From Heliocidaris tuberculata (taxonomy: Eukaryota; Echinodermata; Echinoidea; Camarodonta; Echinometridae): a stretch of 64,000 nt of DNA. The position numbers were made by a program, and so were the translations under genes. The notes below the pieces were generated by a model that was given only the letters and a program-made list of their open reading frames with translations, was not told where the DNA came from and did not search any database. Of the stretch, positions 10,613 to 20,100 are shown in pieces (position 1 is the stretch's first letter; every line of letters starts with the position of its first letter). The stretch is taken from assembly GCA_025618425.1 (NCBI GenBank), contig CM046846.1:35093363-35157362 (forward strand). Direction: 5' to 3'.

Positions 10613-11156
10613 CTAGTGCGTCCCAGAAAAAAACGAAACCGAAATTTATCGATGTTTAATCATATCTTAATCACATCACAATTATGATTAATAAATGACA
10701 CATATTTGTAAAGCTTGGATCCTCTTTTTTCATTTGATGCCACTCATATATGATACATACTTCACGCATGAGTGAATAAAGACAATATGAAGCAGGGCTA
10801 CCAAAAAGTCGTTTGGCCAACGATATCTGAATTTCAAAGAGATAATCACATTTAAAAGTTCATTTTCGGCCCTTTCATATGAAACCTCAATCGGAAAAAT
10901 GAGCCAAGGTTGACAAAGCTCTGTTGGTGTAAGTTGATGCTTGCATTTCCATGATTTATTATTTGCTCCCAGATCGTCACCGATCATTCTGTTACCAGGA
11001 AAACTCGTTGCACTGTTGTTAACTGCATGGTCACGTAGGCTAATGAAAACGTACCTCACTATCAATCAGCTTTTATCAGTTTGTACTTACCACTCCATTT
11101 TGTTGACGATCAGCCATGCATGAAGCAGTGTTGTAGTGCCTTGATGCTCGGCCTTG
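10613..11156. other. Intergenic, no gene seen
   Basis: Begins AGTGCGTCCCAGAAAAAAAC, a phrase I associate with termini of dispersed repeats in marine invertebrates, but I found no matching second end. No exon or RNA gene is apparent. Confidence 0.5.
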
Positions 11157-11176
11157 GCCTTAAGGCGCCTTAAGGC
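11157..11176. repeat. 20-bp perfect palindrome
   Basis: GCCTTAAGGCGCCTTAAGGC is its own reverse complement. It lies within a CTTGGCCTT-rich stretch (11146-11200). Confidence 0.9.
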
Positions 11177-11230
11177 TTGTTTTTTCAATGCCTTGGCCTT
11201 GGACTTATTCTCTCATTTCCTTTCACATTG

Positions 11231-11281
11231 TATTTATTTCCACGAGAGTTGCCAAAGCTGTTGTATATGTTATTTCCTTAG

Positions 11282-11347
<66 letters not shown>

Positions 11348-11398
11348 GTAAGGAAATAACATATACAACAGCTTTGGCAACTCTCGTGGAAATAAATA
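11231..11398. repeat. ~54-bp inverted repeat centred on (TA)n
   Basis: The left arm TATTTATTTCCACGAGAG... and the right arm ...CTCTCGTGGAAATAAATA are reverse complements over about 54 bp with one mismatch (11281), on either side of about 60 bp of TA. The same arm sequence occurs singly at 26494 (again beside TA) and at 26907, so it is a dispersed repeat mirrored here. Confidence 0.92.
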
Positions 11399-11399
11399 A

Positions 11400-11580
11400 A
11401 CTATTAGAAATTTCATGCTTTTATCCAACTTCTTTATTTCCTCTCACGAATTTTCGACGGTATTCACACCGTCTTTATCAAGTGAATGACAAACTTTCGA
11501 AATTGTATCCATGTAGCGTTTCCAAGACAATGCGCAATTAGTTTATAAGTAACCGGGCGCATTGTCTTGGAAACGCTTTA
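11400..11580 (-). mobile_element. Possible Penelope-like element terminus with a hammerhead-like fold
   Basis: On the minus strand, TTGATAAAGACGGTGTGAAT is followed by ACCGTCGAAA: a 6-bp stem (GACGGT/ACCGTC) between a degenerate CUGAUGA-like box and a GAAA box, the order of a hammerhead core. Penelope-like elements are known to carry hammerhead motifs in their terminal repeats. Box 1 matches only 5 of 7 positions and one extra A precedes the stem, so this copy is unlikely to self-cleave. No Penelope RT or GIY-YIG coding is visible nearby, so the family call is tentative. Confidence 0.3.
11515..11577. repeat. Perfect 21-bp stem hairpin
   Basis: The arm starting AGCGTTTCCAAGACAATG (11515-11535) and its exact reverse complement (11557-11577) flank a 21-nt loop. 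The length and perfect pairing would suit a small hairpin RNA or a MITE core, but there is no other evidence for transcription. Confidence 0.9.
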
Positions 11581-11928
11581 CAGCTCAAAAATATCTTTAA
11601 AACGTCACAAAGACATCACAATTGAAATACACGTTTGTAGATTATGACCCAAAGCGTATAATAATATAAGTGGCGCTTATAAGCGCAAGGCGCATGATAA
11701 GTTAGCGAGAGCATTATAATTACTCTTAAATAAGACGTCATAATAGAAACGTCAAATTGGTGTTTGGGTAGATGCCTGGCTATAGAATATAAGGAGTATT
11801 AACGAAAGAAAGTGTAGTTAGTCAGCCAGGACATGTCTATGTTCATGCCTGGCTTCTTGAAGCTCTCATTTTTTACGAAATAAATTTCTAATAATTTGTT
11901 TTTTGATATTCTACCAACACGTGGACTT

Positions 11929-11932
<4 letters not shown>
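11581..11932. other. Intergenic, no gene seen
   Basis: AT-rich, with GCGCTTATAAGCGC-type words near 11672. Near 11880-11900, AAATAAATTTCTAATAA is an inverted relative of the sequence at 11400, so this stretch may belong to one repeated element with the preceding feature. Confidence 0.45.
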
Positions 11933-11988
<56 letters not shown>

Positions 11989-12068
11989 TGTATGGTGTGT
12001 TTGGGAGACACTTTTTGTCTTATTTATTTGTGCTCGTGTCTCCCTAATACACCATCCAGTAAAATATG

Positions 12069-12102
<34 letters not shown>

Positions 12103-12103
12103 G
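11933..12103. repeat. Two (TA)n microsatellites with a (CA)n extension
   Basis: 11933-11990 is TA then CACACA; 12067-12103 is TA with one G interruption. The intervening 75 bp shows no gene. Confidence 0.93.
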
Positions 12104-12287
12104 TATATTTTCTTCTCCTTCTAACCCATTTATTGTGGTACTGATTTATTATTATGTAAATCAATCTACATAAGTTCAACATTTTCATATTTCCTTTTCA
12201 TATTTGTCGGTACTCTTTCTCTCCTTGTTATGACCGCTACATTTTATTCCCTTTAAAAAAGCATTGGAACAGGGGCGTCGATCCTGA

Positions 12288-12331
12288 GGGGGGGGGGGGG
12301 GCAAACATATCATTTTGCCCCCCCCCCCCCC
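12288..12331. repeat. G14/C14 hairpin with 18-bp stem
   Basis: Fourteen G followed by CAAA, an 8-nt spacer, then TTTG and fourteen C form a perfect 18-bp inverted repeat. The G and C arms could form a hairpin or competing quadruplex and i-motif structures. Confidence 0.9.
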
Positions 12332-12825
12332 AATAATTCCGGAGGTGTAAAATAAAATAAGGAAAAACTGATGCAAAACTCAGGAAATGATGCCTTCCAA
12401 ACAATGAAATACAAAAGGTTTTACAAGATCAGACTTCAATTTCGCCGCACGCTCCGCGCGCAAATTCTCTAATCTTTGCTGCGTCATTTAACCGTGGAGA
12501 AGCTGTTTTTAAGAGGCGTTCCAAAAAATCATGACGCCATTAAAAAAACGTTCTGAACATACATAATTCAATTCAAAGTTTAAATTTTCATATTCATTTA
12601 GTTTTTTCTCTATTTTTTCATATTTTATTAGTGTTTATTTTTTCTATTATTTTGTGTTATATCTTCTCTACTCTATTTGCAGTTGTGTAAGATATATTTT
12701 CCCATCATTTTGTCGTTTTCCATGTGATCTTTAATTCCATTTTCTGTTCATGATATCGATATGCATATTTTACTTAAGTTCAAATTACCATCATATCTTT
12801 ATCAATGCTATGATGATAAGAAGCA
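12332..12825. other. Intergenic, no gene seen
   Basis: AT-rich DNA with TTTTTCTATTTT-like words; no exon or RNA gene recognised. Confidence 0.55.
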
Positions 12826-13025
12826 GCGCTCCGGGGGGGGGGGGGCAGGGGGCACAGTACCCCCCCCCCCTCACTTTTTCAAGTACCCCAAAAGTGCCCC
12901 TTTTCATAGCTGATAAGTGCCCTTTTCTTTGTAAAGTGCCCCTTTTTCTTTCTAATAAGTGTCCTTTTTACCTTCAGTCTGGTGAGTGCCCCTTTTAACC
13001 TCAGAAATAAGTGCCCCTTTTGCTT
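12826..13025. repeat. Oligo-G/oligo-C runs and a GTGCCCCTTTT minisatellite
   Basis: G12 and C12 runs near 12833 and 12860 are followed by about six degenerate ~20-30-bp repeats, each containing AAGTGCCCCTTTT (12890-13020). Another copy of the phrase, GTGCCCCTTTTTGTTGG, lies near 13604. Confidence 0.8.
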
Positions 13026-13053
13026 TCTGATAAATGTGACATCGGTAGATACT

Positions 13054-13055
<2 letters not shown>

Positions 13056-13098
<43 letters not shown>
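13056..13098. repeat. (TA)n microsatellite
   Basis: About 43 bp of uninterrupted TA. Confidence 0.95.
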
Positions 13099-13100
<2 letters not shown>

Positions 13101-14042
13101 GTATGTATAAAGTCCACAAAGGAGCCTTATACATAAAGCTTCAAATAATCAGAGAGGCTTCATAATAATACATTCCCCTACTGATATCAGCACAGTAGTG
13201 AGGCAGTAGAGCAGGGGGTAGGAGGGGCCCAATGCTCTAAATTATACAAGAATGAGCAGTGCTCCTAAATTATATAAAGGAACGAGGACAATTTTTTTCT
13301 AAAATTTTTCCAAAGCTCACTCGCTACGCTCGCTCACATTTACTATTATCTTCTTATCGTATAAGGAAAATCGCTTTATATAATTCAACACCCGTTGCCT
13401 GCAGCATTAGAAATAAATCTTAATTTTTTTGCTCGCTCGCTTCGCTCGCTCGCACTCAACTGCAAAATAGTTTTTATCTAGAACCATTTTAAGATAGAAA
13501 CAATAGCGTGTCGAACATGATCCTCGGTTGTGTATTGATCAGAATGTACCTATATACTAATGTCTCGAATTGATATTTTCCGCCTTGTCTCCACCCTTTG
13601 TAGGTGCCCCTTTTTGTTGGTGGCCCCCCCCCCACTTTGAAAGACGCACCGCCGCCCCTGATGATGATTGAATTGAGTGCGAAATGATCATCGTTACGAT
13701 AGGCTGTCTTGCCCCCCCCCCCCCATCAGAAAAACGGATCGATGCCCCTGCATTGGAATCATGTCATGAATCAAGAAAACTTGATCTAAAATCTTTGATC
13801 TAAAATCTTCGACTTTGACGTCGAATGCATGATAATGAAATTTGTATTTCGATAAGTGATAGTCAAAAGAAAAGAAACGAAAAAAAAAAACAAACAAACA
13901 ACAAAAAACACCGAGAGTACGTCCTGTGTGTTTGCATTGAATTATTTTTAATGATAATAAATCTTATCTACCGCGTGTCTCCCCCCCCCCCCCCAAACGA
14001 TACACTTTTAAAACGGCCCCAATTAAAAAAAAAGTGAATTTT
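13099..14042. other. Intergenic with recurring GC-rich words and C-runs
   Basis: No gene seen. C-runs lie near 13625, 13712 and 13980. CGCTCGCTTCGCTCGCTCGC-type words occur at 13320-13336 and 13430-13453. Confidence 0.5.
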
Positions 14043-14349
<307 letters not shown>

Positions 14350-14942
14350 GACAAATATAAATCAAAAAAACGTAGATATGTCAATATATTTATTACGTAT
14401 ATTAGACATTTCAAAATTGTACAAATTTTTAGTGTCAACATTTATGTATAAGTTGATAAACCAACAACTGCCTCATTCAATATATGATTATTGTAAGTTT
14501 TTTGAAAACAAATATGATACGAGGCAGAAAGATGCTAAGACGCTACTCTTGCCTAGAGTGAGAACAGAGCATGGAAAAAATTCAATATCATTCGCAGGAT
14601 CAGAAGTATGGAATAGTCTGCCGAAAGATATCAGAAGAAAATGCTCTTTCCATTCATTCTGTACAGCTACAAAAGATCATTTATTACAAGAGTATATTCA
14701 ACACCCATTGTAAATATCATCTTACTAACGTGTAGATAGTAGCTACTATATTTTATGTCATACAATCTTTTTACAATGTAATCCATTTATAATGTAAGTG
14801 TATTCATATTTGTCTCAAGGGCGCCACACCCTACTAGCAGTATTGCTATCTAGTGGTGTCCTATTACCAAAGATTTGTTTTTCAAATGTATACTTTATTG
14901 TGATCAATTTTTGGTAATAAAGTTCTTTCATTCATTCATTCA

Positions 14943-14947
<5 letters not shown>

Positions 14948-14990
<43 letters not shown>
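14948..14990. repeat. (TA)n microsatellite
   Basis: About 45 bp of TA directly joins the LINE tail to the fold-back element that follows. Confidence 0.95.
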
Positions 14991-14993
<3 letters not shown>

Positions 14994-14995
14994 CT

Positions 14996-16075
14996 GAAGG
15001 CCTCTTCTATCATATGACACCCAAAAAAAGTCCAAAATATGTCATGCTTGGGTGAGCACTGCTCTTAAAGGACGTGAAAATTAGGTTGCGCAGGAATTCA
15101 CTATTTGGCTAATATGAGAAGTTCTGCAGCTCAAAAATTGCTTTGGTATGATGAATTTATGATAGATTGTGATGGATATGGGTTTGTTCGGTGTGTGACA
15201 TGGTGTTGTGTAATAAAAAGTTTATGCATCAGTGATCATAATTTGACTATGGAAGTTTTAAAAGCACTACCCGCTGTTGATCTGTGGTAATTGATAATGA
15301 ATTATTAGGGTTGGGATTTGTGCTAGGTATGGCATGGTTTATGTCACCATTATTCAGGAACAGAAATTTGATAATTCAGGATCAAACACTGATCCAATCA
15401 ATCAATCAATCAAACACTGATTCAATCAATATGCAGTATCTTTGTTTTTTGGAAGGACAATTACTATTAATGTCACAGATTATGCTTCAAGCATCATTGG
15501 GTACAAATGGTTATTAATTAGCAAACATTCTTTATGGCAAATGATTTTTGGAAATGGTAGAGTTTGAAGATAGGATGAATGGTTTGGAATGGAGCAAAAT
15601 ACCTACGGATGGACCTAGGACAATGAAAAACACCTCCCGGAATTGTGACACGTCTCACACACACACACACGCACACACACACACATAACCACACACACAA
15701 CCACACGAACACGAACTACCAGGATTACCGCTACAATTGCCACAGACATCAACACCAGATAATACGGTACTGTCAAAACAACTTCCATAATCAAATTGTG
15801 ATTAAAAAGACAATACGTGAGCACCCTTGCATAAACTCTTGAATTCATAAGCCGTGTGATTCATTGCACAAACCCATATCATGATTTATCATAAACTCAT
15901 CAGACAATCAGCAATGTCTAAGCTGGATAACATTTCACTTCACCCAAAGTGGATAGCCAATTCCTGCGCAACCTAATTTTCATGTCCTTTACAAAAGTGG
16001 GCAGTGCTCACTCATGCATATAACATTTTCGGACTTTTTTGGTGTCATATAATAGAAAAGACTTTCATCTATCCG
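14996..16075. mobile_element. Fold-back element with ~400-bp inverted arms
   Basis: The left arm (14996 to about 15430) and right arm (about 15700-16075) are diverged reverse complements over most of the element. Matching phrases include TGACACC(C)AAAAAAAGTCC, GGTTGCGCAGGAATT, ATATGGGTTTGT and GACTATGGAAGTTTT. A short central region holds a CA/TG microsatellite (15655-15710) and an ATCAATCAATCA run. No transposase is encoded; non-autonomous. The outer ends abut TA-rich DNA, so the target-site duplication is not readable. Confidence 0.8.
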
Positions 16076-16575
16076 TATATATATATCTCAAAAATCCCAA
16101 ATTCGATAATTTCTTTTTATTTGGGGGCCATTTTAAAAGTGTATCGCTTTTTGGGGGACACTCGGGACATCATCATCATTCGTTTTTCTTTTACATAAGA
16201 ATTATACGGGTGCTCGAAATATTAAAGTTTCGCTCTTCCGAAGGTACGTAATACATGTCATTCCGTACACACCATTTTCAGTATTTTATGGGGTTAATTC
16301 ATTCGAATAAGTTTCGTCTGTCCCGATATTTGATGCGTTTAATTGTCCGAAGGTTCGAACTTGGATTTGATTGAATTTGTTTTATCTTTTCGCAATATGT
16401 AATCTAGATTTTATGTAAAGCACAATGACAGTATTCTGTATTATGCACCATGAACAAACTATTATTATCATTTATCAAAGCTTCACAAACCATACCGAAA
16501 GACTCGTCTTTTAGAGAGTTCTAAAAGATTTCCTATCACTTGAGTCTAAGAGAACAGAAACAAGTGACATGATTT
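16076..16575. other. Intergenic, no gene seen
   Basis: AT-rich; no exon, RNA gene or repeat structure recognised. Confidence 0.5.
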
Positions 16576-16911
16576 ACACATTTGTGTGATATGGCTAAGA
16601 TTTTCAGATCAATATTCTTTTCTCTATACCTTGTTCTTATTTATATGTATTGTTTTATTCTTGGGTTCAACTTTTTTTTTCTTCTTCATTCAGTTTTGTT
16701 GCTGTTATACTTTTCTGTAAATATATTTCATCTGTATATAAGAACTAATGCCATACATTTCCATAATTGTCTTGTAATGCTCTGTTTAGGACCCCATTGT
16801 AAATAAGCTCTCGAGCTTTCATGGGTCATCCTGTCAAGCTTTCATGAATTTTTATTTTATGTATGTGTATATTTGAACTTGACAAATAAATCAAATCAAA
16901 TCAAATCAAAG
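16576..16911 (+). mobile_element. LINE 3' end with (AAATC)n tail
   Basis: A T-rich UTR-like stretch contains AAGCTCTCGAGCTTTCATGG (a CTCGAG-centred hairpin) and ends ACAAATAAATCAAATCAAAT. Tail and composition match the fragment ending at 1461, suggesting the same LINE family. Confidence 0.55.
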
Positions 16912-17102
16912 TCTTATTTCAACGGTAATATGTTAGATATGTATATGTAGAAAATGTATTGGATACTGGTGATGTTCACTGATTTATGCTTGAGAGCCTT
17001 CTTCACTGATTTTCTCTAATCCGAATCGGCTACCATTTTCTGAACAATCCCATTGTATAGTTATTGTTATCTTTATTGATGATATGTGTGTATGACCGGC
17101 CC

Positions 17103-17108
17103 TTTATT
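17103..17108 (-). terminator. Polyadenylation signal AATAAA of the luciferase-like gene
   Basis: On the minus strand, AATAAA lies about 50 nt after the stop codon at 17159; another AATAAA-type word occurs about 30 nt further on. The spacing suits a short 3' UTR. Confidence 0.6.
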
Positions 17109-17158
17109 GTCACTGTAGGCCTAAGAGAGTAACTGGACTATCTATATTCATGATCACT

Positions 17159-20100
17159 CTATTTTAAGATACCAGATAAGAATTCCCTGACGTAATCCCC
17201 AGTCTGGATCGGTGAATCTTCCTGTAGGAAATGCGATCCTTCAACCTGAAGTACTTTATGACTCGGCCAATCCTTTGTGACCTTCTTGCCCCATTCACTG
17301 AAGATCCCAGGAGTTGCGAGGATGCAGAGCTTTGGTAGATCTGCAGACTCCTTGAGCCATGCATGGTAGGCTGTAGCTATGGCAACCACATCATCTGGGC
17401 CTTCACCTAAGATGGGGATCTGACGGGGAAACGTAAGGAGAGGGCGTCTGTCTTCTCCAGGGTTCTTGAATGGTTCACGGTAAGCATCCATCTCCTCCTG
17501 TCGTAGCTTCCGTTTGATGGCAAGGGGCAGTATCTTTTCCACAAAAAGATTCTGCTTCAGCACCATCTCCTCACCGGCTTCCGAGCGGAATCCCAGGAAG
17601 ATTTCCCGCATAGAATCGGGTAAGAGGTCCCATGTAAATGGTTTCAAGACGCCTTCCATGTGGACTAGGCCTAAAGCAAAAAAAAATCAATAATCGTCCT
17701 TTTGAAGTTGACCAAGTAGATCTGAAAGTAAACTAGGTGAAACGGTAGAAAAATATGTTTGAATACGGTTGCAGGGAAAGATCAATGGGCGCAAATTTTA
17801 ATGCATCACATCCTAGTACAGTTTTTAAAGTAGTATTAAACTGGTAGAACTTTAACAGCACCATTTTACAGCATGTCAATAAGTTTCGCGCAATTTGTTG
17901 CATCTGCGCGTAGCCTGAATGTCATCAGAATGACACGTGCGCGCCACTGATCTCTGTAGAGATCAGTGGTGCACAGAATCAGTCTAAAAACACAAAATAT
18001 TTCATAACTAATTCATAAAATGGCCAGAATTCTACAAAACCAGTAGAAGTCAAAATAAGAAAGGTCAAACCTAGAACTCTTACTCTTTTAAGAAACCTTT
18101 TAACTGGTTAATTCCCACCATTAACAGCACTGCTAACCAATTAAACAAAATTACCTTGTCACTGCGAGTCGATTACTTTCCCCATAGAAACACGTGTAAT
18201 TTGGGTGTTCTACGTTTTTGTGAGGCAACATAAAAAGGCCGTTTTCAAACAAAATGGGCCAGAATTCTACATATGAGATGATTACATTTTTATGCTCAGC
18301 AGCTTCTTTGTTTCTTCAATATTCATATTCCTTTTTAACTGAATTAAATTGTTAAAAAGTGAAAAAGATATAAGTATTTCTAAAAGTTGAAATTTACGTT
18401 TTTCATGATTAATGTACAGGGTTCTATGGAGGGAATCGCAGAGGGAAAGTGATACGCGCGCGCGCATGGTTGAGAATGCAACACACTTGTTGGTATGGAT
18501 TGCTAAATTAAGATTATAATTTGAAAAATTAATAGCATTTTTATTTTGAATTTTAAACAAACAGCTTGTTTGGATAATATAGGCAAATTTTATATTTCAA
18601 GCTATCATTTTTTACTTGGCATTGTGGAAAATTGTGTGCATGTACATTTTAAGCTTTTACAAACTAGAATGGGGCATGATAGGAAAGTGAGAGGCACAGA
18701 CACTTATCAAATCCTGTTGAAAGATGGCGCTATTTAGGGCTCCAGTTTACTGTCACTTTAAACCTTATTTAAGTTATTTTAATGATGATCAGAACAACCC
18801 TCAGTCATTTGATGACTTTTATAAAACAATATAGGGAAATACATTTTGGGAATCATATAATCAGTACGGTAACTTACGCATACTTGCTTCACTTTTAGGA
18901 AGGAGCAGAACAGATTATTCAGAATACTATTTCAGTGAGGACAGGCCAATAGGCATCTGACTCGGAACTTTTCAAAAGTAAGTTCCACTATGAACACGAT
19001 GACAAAGAGAGCGGACAAAATATACAGCTCCTCATTGTACCCACCACAATTGCCAGGGGCGTACCACGCATAATTATCCATTGTTAGCTAACAATAAAAA
19101 GAGTATGCGTATCTACGCCACTGACCTGGAGTGGTATTCTGAGATTTATTTTATCTTGATTTTAGTGAAATAATTTTAATTGTCATAATAAAATGTATGC
19201 TTATGGCGCATCATTGGTTAATGCCTGCGCAAAAGTGGCTGCGTACGCGGAATTCATCTGCGCAAACACCAATGAAATGTTGCAATTTGCAATTTGTTAT
19301 GACAATTAAAATCTTTTCACTAAAATCAAGATAAAATAAATCTCAGAATACCACCCCTTGGCCCTCTTGCATAAAAAGTTGCGATTAAATTTTTTGAGTT
19401 GCGTTTAATCGCAACTTTTTATGCAAGAAGGGACCCTCTTGCATAAATAGTTGCAATTAAACGCAACTCAAAAAATTAAAGGCAAGTCCCAAATACGCAA
19501 TCCTGATTGGTTGAAAATCAAGTTGCGTTTAATTTTTAGAGTTGCGTTTAATCACAACTTTTTATGCAAGAGGGTCCTGGTAGACAAAAAAAACGGGGTC
19601 CGCTCACTAGTCATAAGGACCGCTATTCATAATGAGAGCTACTAAGGACTGATATTCATGATGGAGAAAAGGCTCATTATTCATAAGGGTAATATTTCAT
19701 AAGGACTGCTATTCATAATCCAAGATGAGGGTCGCTATTCATAATACAAAATGAGGGTCGCTATTCATAATAGGAAAAGGGGGTCGCTATTCATAATACA
19801 AAATGAGGGTTGCTATTCATTACAGGAGAAGAGAGTCGCTATTCATAATACGAAATGAGGGTCGCTATACCTTATTCTGAATAGTGACCCTCAATCCGTA
19901 TTATGAATAGCGACCCTCATTTCGTGTTATGAATAGCGACCCTCTTCTCCTATCATGAAGAGCGGCCTTCAATCCGTATCATAAATAGCAGATCTTCACG
20001 TATAGGAACTTACACGTTATGAATAGCGGTCATTATGACTAGCGGTCCTTATGACTAGCGAGGTTGCCCCCAAAGAACATCCCTTCAGTGCTATTATGTA

